Shown piece by piece: positions 33,883-43,082 of a stretch of 64,000 nt of DNA (its first letter is position 1; every line of letters begins with the position of its first letter). A program made the position numbers and the translations under genes. The stretch lies in contig NZ_JHEL01000009.1 of assembly GCF_000710345.2 (NCBI RefSeq), positions 62,001 through 126,000 on the forward strand, written 5' to 3'. The stretch is from Curtobacterium sp. S6. GTDB lineage: Bacteria > Actinomycetota > Actinomycetes > Actinomycetales > Micrococcaceae. The notes under the pieces are model-generated. The model had not been told where the DNA came from and searched no databases. It worked only from the letters and a program-made list of their open reading frames with translations.

Positions 33883-34550
33883 ACGTCGTCGAGGAAACGT
33901 GGAATTGGTTCGGGAATCCGGACTCGTGGTCCGGGGCGAGCGGCATTTGGGCCCGCCTCGGGGAGCACCTCGAATACTCGGGGCTGGTCCTGGGGATCGC
34001 GGCGGTCATCTCCCTGCCCATCGGGCTCTGGCTGGGGCATACCCGGCGCGGCGGCAACCTGGTGATCGGGGTGACCGGGGCGCTGAGGTCCCTGCCGACC
34101 CTGGGCCTGCTGACGCTGTTCGCCCTGTGGATCGGCATCGGCCTGACCGCGCCGGTGATGGCGCTGGTGATCCTGGCCATCGCGCCCATGCTGGCCAACG
34201 CGTACACGGCCGTCGCGACGGTCGATCCGAACGTGGTCGACGCCGCGCGGGCCCAGGGCATGAAGGAATGGCAGATCTTGACGCAGGTCGAGATCCCGAA
34301 CGCGGTCCCGGTCCTCTTCAGCGGCATCCGGAACGCGACCCTTCAGGTCGTCGCGACCGTCACGGTCATGGCCTACATCGACCTCGGCGGCCTGGGTCGC
34401 TTTCTGATTGACGGCCTGGCGGTCAGGGATTATTCCCGCATGGTCGCCTCGATGCTTCTCGCGGCGGTTTTGGCGCTCGTCCTCGACGGCCTCCTGGCCC
34501 TCGTGCAACGGCTGTTGACCTCGCCCGGTCTGGTGAAGGAGGAATCATGA
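33879..34550 (+). CDS. OpuC-type ABC importer, permease 2
   Basis: 223 residues starting in an ATGA overlap with permease 1. About six membrane segments; the EAA loop reads VDAARAQGMKEWQILTQVEI. The ALRSLPTLGLLTLFALW segment is typical of glycine betaine/choline/carnitine permeases. It is the second half of the channel. Confidence 0.88.
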   Translation: MNVVEETWNWFGNPDSWSGASGIWARLGEHLEYSGLVLGIAAVISLPIGLWLGHTRRGGNLVIGVTGALRSLPTLGLLTLFALWIGIGLTAPVMALVILAIAPMLANAYTAVATVDPNVVDAARAQGMKEWQILTQVEIPNAVPVLFSGIRNATLQVVATVTVMAYIDLGGLGRFLIDGLAVRDYSRMVASMLLAAVLALVLDGLLALVQRLLTSPGLVKEES

Positions 34551-35476
34551 CGATGCCACACGCGAAGCCCTCGCGCCGTCGGGTGTTGGGGCTGGCGGCC
34601 GCGGCCTCGGTCCTGACGATGACCGGTTGCGGGCTCTCGGGGGAGAACGCCCTCGGCCCGGCCAAGGGGCGAGGAACCATCGTCGTGGGCTCCGCCGACT
34701 TCGTGGAGTCCCAGATCATCGCCGAAATTTACGCCGCAGCCCTCAACCACGCGGGTCATCGGGCCGAGACCAACCCCGCGATCGGGGCCCGCGAGGCGTA
34801 CATCGGCGCCGTGACCCAGGGCAGCGTGAGCCTCGTGCCGGACTACTCCGGAAACCTCCTGCAGTATTTCGACAAGAAATCCACGGCCAGCACCGCCGAG
34901 GACATCATGGCGGGGTTGAAGACCGCCGTCCCCCAGGGCCTCGAGGTCCTTCAGCCCTCTCCCGCGGAAGACAAGGACGCCCTCGTGGTCACCCGGGACG
35001 TTGCCGCGAAGTACGGCCTGTCCTCCCTCGTGGACCTGGGCAAGGTCTGCTCGAATATCACCCTCGCCGGGCCCCCGGAATTCCAGGAGCGGTCCTACGG
35101 GCTGCCTGGCCTGAAGGATAAATACGGTTGCGTGCCGGGCAAATTCTCGCCGATCAACGATTCCGGCGGGCCGCTGACGGTCAAGGCCCTCCTGGACGAT
35201 CAGGTGCAGGTCGCGGACATCTTTACGACGACCCCCGCGATCGAGAAAAATGACCTGGTGGTCCTCGAGGACCCGAAGAATAACTTCGTGGCGCAGCAGG
35301 TCATCCCCTTGATCCGGGGTGACCAGGTGCCGCAGACCGCCCGCGACGTGATCAACAAGGTGTCTCGGAGCCTGACCACGGAGGACCTGATCGGCCTCAA
35401 CGATCGGGTCAGCGGCGACGAAAAGGCGTCCACGGTGCAGGCCGCGAAGGATTGGACCGAGAAGAAAGGCCTGTGA
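34547..35476 (+). CDS. OpuC-type ABC importer, solute-binding lipoprotein
   Basis: 309 residues. A twin-Arg-like basic start (PSRRRVLGLAAAASVL) leads to the lipobox LTMTGC with Cys28, so it is lipid-anchored outside the membrane. The mature part opens with GTIVVGSADFVESQIIAEI, the start of the OpuAC/ProX-like domain. It overlaps permease 2 (ATGA). The bound solute cannot be read from sequence; choline, betaine, carnitine or proline are candidates. Confidence 0.88.
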   Translation: MTMPHAKPSRRRVLGLAAAASVLTMTGCGLSGENALGPAKGRGTIVVGSADFVESQIIAEIYAAALNHAGHRAETNPAIGAREAYIGAVTQGSVSLVPDYSGNLLQYFDKKSTASTAEDIMAGLKTAVPQGLEVLQPSPAEDKDALVVTRDVAAKYGLSSLVDLGKVCSNITLAGPPEFQERSYGLPGLKDKYGCVPGKFSPINDSGGPLTVKALLDDQVQVADIFTTTPAIEKNDLVVLEDPKNNFVAQQVIPLIRGDQVPQTARDVINKVSRSLTTEDLIGLNDRVSGDEKASTVQAAKDWTEKKGL

Positions 35477-35511
35477 GAGTCCGTCCGATCTCACGGGGGA
35501 GACCCGTAAAA

Positions 35512-35527
35512 ACTTTATCGGTAAAGT
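35512..35527. promoter_or_regulatory. Inverted repeat before the DoxX gene
   Basis: ACTTTA-TCGG-TAAAGT, six-base perfect arms, ending only a few bases before the DoxX start codons. It would block the promoter or ribosome site if bound. The cognate regulator is not next to it. Confidence 0.4.
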
Positions 35528-35530
35528 GAT

Positions 35531-35977
35531 GTGATGATGAGTTATTCCCATAGTTCTCCCTTGTCCGCTCCCCTGGGGCTGCTCCTTCTACGCGTGGGCC
35601 TGGGCATCGTCTTCCTGATGCACGGATTGCAGAAGCTCAACGATTGGACCATCGCCGGTACCGCATCGAACTTCCAGCAGATGGGCGTCCCCTCGCCCGA
35701 GCTCGCCGCGACGGTCGCGGCCTACGCCGAGCTGATCGGCGGCATCGCCCTCATCGTGGGCCTGCTGTCGCGGATCGCGGGCCTGGTCTTGGCCGTCGAC
35801 ATGTTCGGCGCGATCTACTTCGCGCACGGCTCCAGCGGGTTCTTCTCCGCGAACGGGGGCTACGAATTTCCCCTCGTCCTGGCCCTGGCCTCCCTGGCGG
35901 TATTTCTCCTCGGCCCGGGTCGGTTCGCGATCGCCGGCGGCCTGGAAGGCCGCCGCGGCTGGGGGGTCTTCGCCTGA
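35531..35977 (+). CDS. DoxX-family membrane protein
   Basis: 148 residues with four membrane segments. LLLRVGLGIVFLMHGLQKL and YAELIGGIALIVGLLSRI are characteristic of the DoxX family. Three possible ATGs (35531, 35534, 35537-in-frame uncertain) follow one another, with only a weak ribosome site. Relatives are linked to redox or thiol stress; the specific role is unknown. Confidence 0.82.
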   Translation: MMMSYSHSSPLSAPLGLLLLRVGLGIVFLMHGLQKLNDWTIAGTASNFQQMGVPSPELAATVAAYAELIGGIALIVGLLSRIAGLVLAVDMFGAIYFAHGSSGFFSANGGYEFPLVLALASLAVFLLGPGRFAIAGGLEGRRGWGVFA

Positions 35978-36018
35978 TCAGGGGTGTCGCGGGCTGAGTC
36001 GCAACGCTCGCGGCTAAG

Positions 36019-36861
36019 ATGCGGATCATGATCCTGACCCTGATCCGCATGCTCGCCGCGGTCCTGATGATTCTCGTCATCGTTTCCCTGGCGAATGACT
36101 GGCGCTTCACTCGCCCCATCGTCGGCCTGTGGCGGCGGCACAGCGGATTCATCCGGTGGTACGTCGCGAGCGCGCCGGCCACCTACATCTACCTGTTTAT
36201 CCTTCTCATCACCACGTGGGCGTTGCTCGGGATGCCCGAGCTCGCCCGGGATCAATTTCTCAAGGCGCAATCGACCAATCTGCAGCACCTGACCACCAAC
36301 CCCATTCGGGCCTTGGTCCGCAGCGCGTTCTTCGTCTCGAACGCGGAGTTGCTCCTGTGGATCGGCCTGTTCGGCCTGTTGCTGGCCCCGGCCGAGCGGT
36401 GGCTCGGCACGGCGCGCACGATCGCGGTCTTCGCCGTGGGCCACGTGCTCTCCACCGCGGGGGCCGCGTTGGATGTCTGGGTCCACATCCGGTACTTCCA
36501 CTTTTCGGACCGCCTGTGGAACGTGGAGGACACCGGGGCGAGCTACGGTTTCATGTCCCTGGCGGCCCTCCTGGTGTTCCGCGTGCGCGGCTGGTCGCGG
36601 TGGGTCCTGGGGGCCGCGATCGGCGTCGTGGTGATCTATGGGGCCATCGAAGGCCACGGATTCACCGCCCGCGGCCACGCTATTGCCGCCCTGATCGGCC
36701 TGGCGCTGTACCCGATGACCCGCGTGGGCGACGTCGTGTCCCGGCGCGGTGCGGGCCGTAGCCTCGTCGATCTCTGGAAGCGCACCACCGCGGATGGGAC
36801 CGGCGAAGCGAGGGCCAGCCTCGCGGCCGAACGCCGAAAGGGCAGGTCTCCGAGGGCCTAG
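36019..36861 (+). CDS. Rhomboid-like intramembrane protease
   Basis: 280 residues, about seven hydrophobic segments. GASYGF (Ser175) matches the rhomboid GxSxG nucleophile and RGHAIAALIGL (His220) the catalytic His in a later segment, the spacing expected for the Ser-His dyad. The N-terminal region has FIRWYVASAPATYIYLFIL. It belongs to the divergent actinobacterial rhomboid-like group rather than classical GlpG. Substrates unknown. The charged C-terminal tail of about 45 residues is likely cytosolic. Confidence 0.7.
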   Translation: MRIMILTLIRMLAAVLMILVIVSLANDWRFTRPIVGLWRRHSGFIRWYVASAPATYIYLFILLITTWALLGMPELARDQFLKAQSTNLQHLTTNPIRALVRSAFFVSNAELLLWIGLFGLLLAPAERWLGTARTIAVFAVGHVLSTAGAALDVWVHIRYFHFSDRLWNVEDTGASYGFMSLAALLVFRVRGWSRWVLGAAIGVVVIYGAIEGHGFTARGHAIAALIGLALYPMTRVGDVVSRRGAGRSLVDLWKRTTADGTGEARASLAAERRKGRSPRA

Positions 36862-37757
36862 AAATCCTCGATCTGGATCTTGCCCATCGATAGCAGGTGC
36901 TCGTAGGCCTGGGGACGTTCCATGAGTTCGTCCATGGTGTCCGGAACGATCTGCCAGCTGAGCCCGAATCGGTCCTTGCACCACCCGCAGGCCACCGCGT
37001 CGGGGTGGGCGCTGAGCGTGTCGAACAAGCGGTCGATCTCCGCCTGGTCGGGGGCCTCGACCATCAACGAGAAACCCTCCGTGAAGGAGAAAGGCTGCTC
37101 GACGCCCGAATCCATCGCGGTGATCCAGGTTCCGGTCTCTTCGTCACCGAGCCGGAAGTCGGAGAACATGACCGCTCCCTGCTCGGCCGGGCCGGTCGGG
37201 GCGGGAAAGGTGGCACGGTTGCCCATGATCGAGCCGTCGAAGAGCTCCACGTATTCCGCGGTGGCCTCCGCCGCACGGTTCTGCGCCGCCCCGCAGAACA
37301 TCAGGGCCGGCATCAGGAACGGGCGTGGTTCGCCGTCGGGATTCGACAGGATCAATTGCCAGCTGACGCCGTGGCGGTCCTCGACCCACGCGTACTTTCG
37401 GGAGAACGGATATTCGCCGAGCGGCATGAGCTCACGGCCGCCGTCCACGAGGAGTGCGTGCAGGTGTTCGAGGTAGGCCTCGGCGTCCTCGATGCTCGCA
37501 GGGTCGAGGTTGACCATGAAGCCCGCCGCCGGATTCGGGCGGAATTCGTTTCCCGCATTGACCAGGATGATCGGCAGGTTGTGGATCCGCAGGTTCACGG
37601 TCAGGAGCTTGCCGGCCAGGGGCTGCTGAAAGTCCAGGAGGCCTTCGGTGGGGTAGTTCTGCCGGGAGATTTCCTCGGTGTCGCGAAAAACCTTCGCGTA
37701 GAATTCGGCGGCTTCGCCCGCCCGTCCGTTCGACCAGATATTGGGGATGACTGCCAT
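36858..37757 (-). CDS. Two-domain PhnB/VOC-fold protein
   Basis: 299 residues from the ATG at 37757 (GAGGAC upstream). Two tandem PhnB-like vicinal-oxygen-chelate domains: the first ends DRHGVSWQLILSNPDG, the second ends KDRFGLSWQIVPDTMDELM. The repeated D-R-x-G-x-S-W-Q motif is diagnostic of this family, once called 3-demethylubiquinone methyltransferase-like. No catalytic role is established for it. It overlaps the rhomboid gene by four bases. Confidence 0.82.
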   Translation of the reverse strand: MAVIPNIWSNGRAGEAAEFYAKVFRDTEEISRQNYPTEGLLDFQQPLAGKLLTVNLRIHNLPIILVNAGNEFRPNPAAGFMVNLDPASIEDAEAYLEHLHALLVDGGRELMPLGEYPFSRKYAWVEDRHGVSWQLILSNPDGEPRPFLMPALMFCGAAQNRAAEATAEYVELFDGSIMGNRATFPAPTGPAEQGAVMFSDFRLGDEETGTWITAMDSGVEQPFSFTEGFSLMVEAPDQAEIDRLFDTLSAHPDAVACGWCKDRFGLSWQIVPDTMDELMERPQAYEHLLSMGKIQIEDF

Positions 37758-37812
37758 GACCAGAGTCCTCACACTCGGTGACCGGTGGGAAACTCCCCGC
37801 CGTGATCCCAGG

Positions 37813-38727
37813 CTAGCCGGATCGGCCCCGCTGCGGGAGGGGACATACGGGCCCCTTGGGCGGCGTGAGCAGGGATAACCGCTCGGGGAGATTAGCGACG
37901 GAAACCTCGCGGAACGTGCGGATCGCGGAATTCTCCCCGTCCCGGAGCCACGCGATGCACAGCGGCACGGGAGGGGCATCTTCCAGGGGGATGAACTCGA
38001 CGCCGGAATGCCCGTGCGTGAACGCCGCGGATCGAGGCGTGGCGCCCACACCCCGTCCCGCCGCGACCAGGGCGACCCATTCGTCGTAATTGCGGCATTC
38101 GACGATCCTGCGTGGGCGGTGGCCCCTCTCCCAGAGCGCGGGCCCGGTATTGCCGCTGACCGTGTTGATCACGAGGGGGTATTTTCCCAACTCATTCCAG
38201 GACATGGACGACCGATGGGCGAGTGGACCCCGCGCGCTGACCGCGGCCACGCGCGGCTCCCACATGAGCACGGTGCAGTGCACCGCCTCGGAGGAGATGT
38301 CGTCGCGGCACACCGCGACGTCGATGGTCTTCTCCACGAGGGCCTCGTGGACGTCGTCCCTGCGGGCGAGCCTCAGATCGAGGCCGCTGACGGTCTCGAA
38401 GTGGGCCGTGGTCTGGGAGATCCACGGGTCCGGAAGGGCCCAGGGGAAGCCGACCCGCAACTCGGGCTCGCCGGAGACCTCCTCCAGGGCCTGCTGCACG
38501 TCCTTGAGGATGACCCGCGATCGGGAGAGGAGCCTGCGGCCCCGCGGGGTCAACCGGACCGAACGCGACGTCCGGTCCACGAGGCTCACCCCGAGCCTGG
38601 ATTCGAGCTGCTGAATGGTGCGGCTCAGCGCGGGCTGGGTGATGTGCAGGGCCTGAGCCGCCCGGGTAAAAGATTGCTGGTCCCCGACGGCCTCGAGTGC
38701 TCGAAGATGGCGCAACTCTATGTCCAT
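37813..38727 (-). CDS. LysR-family transcriptional regulator
   Basis: 304 residues. The N-terminal helix-turn-helix reads SFTRAAQALHITQPALSRTI, exactly LysR-like, followed by a linker helix and a periplasmic-binding-like effector domain. The start at 38727 gives the standard MDIELRHLRALEAV opening. The downstream VOC gene on the same strand and the pdxH-like gene upstream are possible targets, but there is no classic divergent partner. Confidence 0.9.
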   Translation of the reverse strand: MDIELRHLRALEAVGDQQSFTRAAQALHITQPALSRTIQQLESRLGVSLVDRTSRSVRLTPRGRRLLSRSRVILKDVQQALEEVSGEPELRVGFPWALPDPWISQTTAHFETVSGLDLRLARRDDVHEALVEKTIDVAVCRDDISSEAVHCTVLMWEPRVAAVSARGPLAHRSSMSWNELGKYPLVINTVSGNTGPALWERGHRPRRIVECRNYDEWVALVAAGRGVGATPRSAAFTHGHSGVEFIPLEDAPPVPLCIAWLRDGENSAIRTFREVSVANLPERLSLLTPPKGPVCPLPQRGRSG

Positions 38728-38813
38728 GACCCCACAGCTTAGACGTTCCAGCAGGAAGGAACCTGAGCCGCAGCCACCAGGTTCTGGAGAGGGTCGATTC
38801 GGGCCGTCCGTGG

Positions 38814-39371
38814 TCAGCCCGCGGGGGTGTCGACCGTTCCGTGGCTCCACGTCGGCCCATGGCGGATGTATTCCACGCGCGTGTGGTTGCGGTCCTCGCG
38901 GGCCTGCATGAATTCGAATTCCCGCGGTTCGAGGGCGTAGAGCTGCCAGTCGGGATTGGGCGAGCCCGTGTAGCTCGGGCGGGCCTGCCAGTCCCGTTCG
39001 GATTCCTCCCGGCTCAGGGCGTGGACGACGCCCGTGACGCGAACCTGGCGCCCCGATTCTCGCCAGAAGAAGATCATGGATGCACGCGGGTTGGCCTCGA
39101 TCTGTTGCCCCTTGCGGGAGGTGCGATGGGTCGAGAAGTGGAAGCCCCGTTCGTCGATGTCTTTGACGATCAGCGTCCGGCCGACGGCCGCCTCGCCGTC
39201 GATACTCGTGAAGGTCATCGCGTGGGGTTGCCTCTGCCCGGAGTCGATCGCGTCCTGGAACCACCGCGAGAACAGCTCGTGCGGGTCCTCGGGGGCCTGC
39301 TCGGGGTCCAGGACCGGTAACGGATGGGGGAACGACGGCAGCGCGGCCAGTTGGTCTCTCAAGGTGCTCAT
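38814..39371 (-). CDS. Pyridoxamine 5'-phosphate oxidase-like flavoprotein
   Basis: 185 residues, split-barrel FMN-binding fold. DIDERGFHFSTHRTSRKGQQ and SMIFFWRESGRQVRVTGVV match the FMN/PLP-binding region of PdxH, and the protein ends with a modified C-terminal domain (NHTRVEYIRHGPTW). The classical PdxH C-terminal RLxPxR motif is replaced, so this may be a PdxH-related oxidase of other function. The start codon follows a weak ribosome site. Confidence 0.78.
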   Translation of the reverse strand: MSTLRDQLAALPSFPHPLPVLDPEQAPEDPHELFSRWFQDAIDSGQRQPHAMTFTSIDGEAAVGRTLIVKDIDERGFHFSTHRTSRKGQQIEANPRASMIFFWRESGRQVRVTGVVHALSREESERDWQARPSYTGSPNPDWQLYALEPREFEFMQAREDRNHTRVEYIRHGPTWSHGTVDTPAG

Positions 39372-39490
39372 GATTCGATGCTAGACGCGTGCCTGGGGTT
39401 CGGGCGGTGACATCGCGAAACGGCATCGTTCCATGTCAGACGGTCATGAATCGGACGAGGTGTGTCGTGCTTCATCGGTGAGACCCGTCG

Positions 39491-40762
39491 ATGCTCAGTA
39501 GCCTAGTGCGGGAAGGATCATCGGATGACGAGGGCCTGGAGTCGCCTGTGAACCAGTGGGTGTGGCCGTTCTTCGCCGGCTTCGGCGGGGGAGCGGCCGT
39601 TTTTCTGCTCAGCCTGCTTCCCCTCCTCGTCGTGCAGTTTCGACGCTTCGGGCGGGTGACCGCGCGCCGCCTGCTGGGCACGTGCGCCGTGAGCATCTAT
39701 CTCGCCGGCGTCTTCGCGTACACCATGTTGCCGTTGCCCCCTCCCTCGGGACCGCGCTGTTCGTCCTCCCCGAGTCCCAACCCGGTGCCCCTGCACTTCC
39801 TCGGGGTCGTGCGGGAGAACACGGCCGGCCTTCCCCTCGACCAGGCCCTGACCTCGCACGCCCTCCTGCAGGTGGTGTTCAACGTGGTCCTGTTCCTGCC
39901 GTGGGGAGTGCTCGCGCGGGGCTTCTTCACATACGGTCCGATGGTCTCGACGATCACGGCGCTCGTGGCCTCCGTGGCGATCGAGACGACCCAGCTGACC
40001 GGGTTGTGGGGCCTCTACCCGTGTGCATACCGGATGGCCGACGTCGATGACGTCCTGTTGAACACCCTGGGCGGCGCCCTGGGGGCGATCCTGGCCCCGT
40101 TGCTGCTCGCGTGGATGCCCTCCCCGCGTTCCCTCCGGGAAGATCGCGGCGAACCACGGCCCGTGACCGCCGGGCGGAGGTGGTTCTCGATGCTCCTGGA
40201 CTGGATCGGCGTTAACGTGATCGTCACGGGCGTGAGCGTGGCCGTCACGATGGCCTGGTACCTGGCGGACCCGGGGGCGAACGTCGCGACGACGCTCGCG
40301 TGGTCCCGATGGACCTCAGCGTTGGCCGGGCTCGCCTACGTCTACCTGCCGGTGCTGACCGGGACCGGCGCATCGGTCGGGCAGCGAACCCTCTGGCTTG
40401 CCCCGGTGCGGCGGGGCCCGACGACCGGCGAGGCACGGCGTCTCCCCGCGCGGCACGCGACGTCGGAGGGTAACCGGTTGGGTTCCTGGCGCGCGGCCCT
40501 GCGCGTGAGCGTCGTCGCGGCACCCTACGTGCTGGTCGGCGCGGCCTCCGGGGCTGCGCCCGGCTCTGGTGGAGGGCAGATCGCGAGGGGGTTGTTCGAC
40601 CTGTGGATCGTGATCGCCCTGATCTCGGTGCCTCTGACCCGGTCCCGGCGAGGGCTCTCCTTCGTGCTCGCGGGCGTGGACATCGCCGACGCGCGGGACG
40701 CGTCGGCCACCGGTCTCTCCCCGCGGGACGTCTCGCGGTCCGAGCGGGGAGAGACCGGGTAG
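39491..40762 (+). CDS. VanZ-RDD fusion membrane protein
   Basis: 423 residues. Residues about 20-210 form a VanZ-like domain (LLPLLVVQFRRFGRV, VFNVVLFLPWGVLARG, and DVDDVLLNTLGGALGAIL, which is the VanZ D-x2-N-x4-G signature). Residues about 225-400 form an RDD-like domain with three membrane segments. The start is uncertain: ATG 39491, GTG 39506 or GTG 39557. VanZ relatives contribute to glycopeptide tolerance by an unclear mechanism. It is the last gene before the DnaA-box region. Confidence 0.72.
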   Translation: MLSSLVREGSSDDEGLESPVNQWVWPFFAGFGGGAAVFLLSLLPLLVVQFRRFGRVTARRLLGTCAVSIYLAGVFAYTMLPLPPPSGPRCSSSPSPNPVPLHFLGVVRENTAGLPLDQALTSHALLQVVFNVVLFLPWGVLARGFFTYGPMVSTITALVASVAIETTQLTGLWGLYPCAYRMADVDDVLLNTLGGALGAILAPLLLAWMPSPRSLREDRGEPRPVTAGRRWFSMLLDWIGVNVIVTGVSVAVTMAWYLADPGANVATTLAWSRWTSALAGLAYVYLPVLTGTGASVGQRTLWLAPVRRGPTTGEARRLPARHATSEGNRLGSWRAALRVSVVAAPYVLVGAASGAAPGSGGGQIARGLFDLWIVIALISVPLTRSRRGLSFVLAGVDIADARDASATGLSPRDVSRSERGETG

Positions 40763-41457
40763 CGGACCGGCCGTCCATCGCGAGGGCCGCTCGAAAGGGC
40801 GCATGTTCTGCACACACGGTGGAGAAAGTTATCCACAGGTGTGCACAACGGTGTGAACAACTCGAATATGTGTCCGACGGATCGGTGGACGACTTCCGGA
40901 AGACGCGCTCATCTCGGGGAACGCGGCCGGTCTGCAGTTATCCGGGGAATCGAACTACGCGCGTGTAACTCGCCCACAGGTGGGGATAACTTCTGTGGAT
41001 AACGCGCCGACGCTCCGGGCCTCGGCAGCTCCGCGACGGGCGTGAGGCCCGATATCCCGGGGGTACTGGAGGGGCCCCGCTGAACCGGGTTATCCACAGG
41101 ATGGGGGATGAGCCGTCCCGGATTGTCCACCCGCTGTGCACAAAGTTATCCACAGGTGGGGAAAACCGGCGGTGCGCCGCGGCGCCGAATCGCGCAGAGC
41201 GTCGGGATAGACCGGCGTGACGGGGGAAATTACCTGGAAGTACCCGGCAAAATCCCGGGAAAATTACTTTCGATCGCCGCGTATGTGAGCCGATGCGGAC
41301 GTAAATGACACCGTGGGGAGTCACAGGGATGTAAGTTCTCCACAGTGTGGATAGACCATGTGGATATCCGTGTTCGAGTGAAGGGTTTCCCCCGCGTCGT
41401 GATGTTCCGGCGGCGAGATCCCCCAAGGCTCGAGCCCGACGGCGTTAGACTCGACGG
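40763..41457. other. DnaA-box cluster, origin-like region
   Basis: About 700 bases without a credible gene. Perfect DnaA boxes TTATCCACA are at 40829-40837, 41090-41098 and 41146-41154 on the plus strand, and at 40994-41002 on the minus strand. One- or two-mismatch boxes include 40981-40989, 41123-41131, 41336-41344, 41346-41354 and 41359-41367. A relatively AT-rich patch with A-runs lies at 41226-41275. Box density and lack of genes are what one sees at oriC, yet dnaA, dnaN, rpmH and recF are not beside it. It may be a displaced origin or a DnaA-titrating site. Confidence 0.6.
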
Positions 41458-41480
41458 GTGAGGCGAAGAAGCCTTACCTC

Positions 41481-41560
41481 CAGTGACAAGGGGTGCCCGA
41501 GGCGGGCTGAGATAAGACTCTTTGAACCTGATCTAGCCAGAACTAGCGAAGGGATCGTCA
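41481..41560 (+). promoter_or_regulatory. TPP riboswitch (THI element)
   Basis: The conserved blocks occur in order: GGGGTGCC (41489-), GGCTGAGATAAGA, CTTTGAACCTGATCTAG, and AGCGAAGGGATC, ending two bases before the thiM ATG. This matches the thiamine pyrophosphate aptamer that shuts down thiamine genes when TPP is plentiful. The aptamer end sits on the thiM ribosome-binding region (GAAGGGA), so control is most likely at translation initiation. Confidence 0.93.
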
Positions 41561-41562
41561 CC

Positions 41563-42399
41563 ATGACGGATTCACCACGCCATCCCCACGGGGCAACAGC
41601 CGTCGTCGAGTGCGCCGAGCAGGTCCGGGCCACCGCCCCGCTCGTGCACTGCTTGACCAACGCCGTGGTCAAAGAGATCACCGCGAATGTCCTGCTGTCC
41701 ATCGGCGCCTCACCCGCGATGGTCGAACATCCCGAGGAAGCCCGAATCTTTGCCGGCCTCGCGGGAGGGGTCGTCGTCAATGTCGGGACGGTCTCGGACG
41801 AACAGATCGACGCCATCCGCGCCGCCGTATCCACCGCGGGCAGCCACGGGGTCCCGTGGGTTCTGGACCCGGTCGCCGTCGGGGGCCTGCCCTTGCGCAC
41901 GGACCTTGCCCGCGAGCTGGTGGGCCTCGCACCCAGCGCGATCCGCGGAAACCCCAGCGAGATCGTCGCCCTCGCCGGCCTGGGTCAGGGCGGCCGTGGC
42001 GTTGACTCGACCGACACCGTCGAGGCCGCCGAAGACGCGGCCCTCGCGCTCGCCGAGAAGACCGGCGGGGTCGTCGCCGTCTCGGGGGAGCGGGACTTGA
42101 TCGTTTCCTCGGGACGCGTGACGCGCCTGAGGAGCGGGCATGCCCTGATGCCGCTCGTGATCGGCACCGGATGTTCCCTGGGCGCCGCCGTCGCCGCGTA
42201 TCTCGGGGCCGCGCGGCCGGTCGGACTGAGCGACCACGACGCGGTTCTCGCCGCCCACGCCCACCTCGGGGCGGCGGGCACCCTGGCGGGCCGCGTCGCC
42301 GAGGGCCCGGGCACCTTCCGTACCCAGTGGATCGATGCCCTCTACACCCTCTCGCCGGCCGCGATCGCGCGGGTCGTCGAGATTGAGGACGTCGCGTGA
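41563..42399 (+). CDS. thiM: Hydroxyethylthiazole kinase
   Basis: 278 residues from the ATG just after the riboswitch. PLVHCLTNAVVKEITANVLL and GASPAMVEHPEEA are the substrate-binding opening of ThiM; VIGTGCSLGAAVAAYLG holds the catalytic Cys and anion hole. It phosphorylates 4-methyl-5-(2-hydroxyethyl)thiazole for thiamine salvage. First gene of thiM-thiE-thiD-tenA; its stop overlaps thiE (GTGA). Confidence 0.94.
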   Translation: MTDSPRHPHGATAVVECAEQVRATAPLVHCLTNAVVKEITANVLLSIGASPAMVEHPEEARIFAGLAGGVVVNVGTVSDEQIDAIRAAVSTAGSHGVPWVLDPVAVGGLPLRTDLARELVGLAPSAIRGNPSEIVALAGLGQGGRGVDSTDTVEAAEDAALALAEKTGGVVAVSGERDLIVSSGRVTRLRSGHALMPLVIGTGCSLGAAVAAYLGAARPVGLSDHDAVLAAHAHLGAAGTLAGRVAEGPGTFRTQWIDALYTLSPAAIARVVEIEDVA

Positions 42400-43082
42400 T
42401 CGCCCCCGGGACGGACCTTTCGCTGTACTTCGTGTCCGACACCCGGTTGTGCGGCGGCGTCGACGAGACCGCGCGGGTGGTCTACGAGGCGGTCATGGGC
42501 GGCGTCGGCGTGGTGCAGGTCAGGGACAAGGAGCTCGACGACCAAGGCTTCGCCCGGTTGGCCCGCGCGTGCGCCGACGCGGTGCGCCGCGCCGGCGAGG
42601 ACTCGGGCCGGGCGGCCCGGACGGTCGTGAACGACCGGCTGTCGATCGCGGCCGATCTGGGACTCGACGTTCACGTGGGCCAGTCCGACGCCGCGGCCAG
42701 GCGGGCCAGGCAGGTTCTCGGGGAGTCCGCGATGATCGGGCTGTCCGTCTCGACCCCGGAACAGGCCCGCGACGCCGTGGCGGAAGGCCACGCCGACCTC
42801 CTGGGGATCGGTCCGGCCTGGGCGACCCCGACCAAGACCGACGCCGCCGCTCCCCTCGGTCCCGACGGCGTGGCCGAGTGCGCGCACATCGCCCGGGCCG
42901 GGGGGCTCGCGAGCGTGGTCATCGGGGGAGTCAACCCCGAGACGGCCCGATCTCTGGCGGGAGTGCCCGCCGACGGGCTGTGCGTGGTTTCGGCGATCGC
43001 CTCCGCGCCGAATCCGCGGAGCGCCGCCGCCGAACTGTTGGAGATTTCACGCCGGACCCTCGAACCGAAAGGACGTCACTGA
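42396..43082 (+). CDS. thiE: Thiamine-phosphate synthase
   Basis: 228 residues, GTG start overlapping thiM. TIM-barrel ThiE motifs: GVGVVQVRDKEL, VVNDRLSIAADLGLDVHVGQ and LLGIGPAWATPTKTDA, the last binding the pyrophosphate. It joins the pyrimidine and thiazole phosphates to thiamine phosphate. Its stop overlaps the thiD ATG. Confidence 0.94.
   Translation: MIAPGTDLSLYFVSDTRLCGGVDETARVVYEAVMGGVGVVQVRDKELDDQGFARLARACADAVRRAGEDSGRAARTVVNDRLSIAADLGLDVHVGQSDAAARRARQVLGESAMIGLSVSTPEQARDAVAEGHADLLGIGPAWATPTKTDAAAPLGPDGVAECAHIARAGGLASVVIGGVNPETARSLAGVPADGLCVVSAIASAPNPRSAAAELLEISRRTLEPKGRH

Noticed and set aside
40938-41426. 162-codon frame on the minus strand across the DnaA-box region
   Set aside because: Composition is unlike a protein, it has no ribosome site, and it crosses the repeated boxes.
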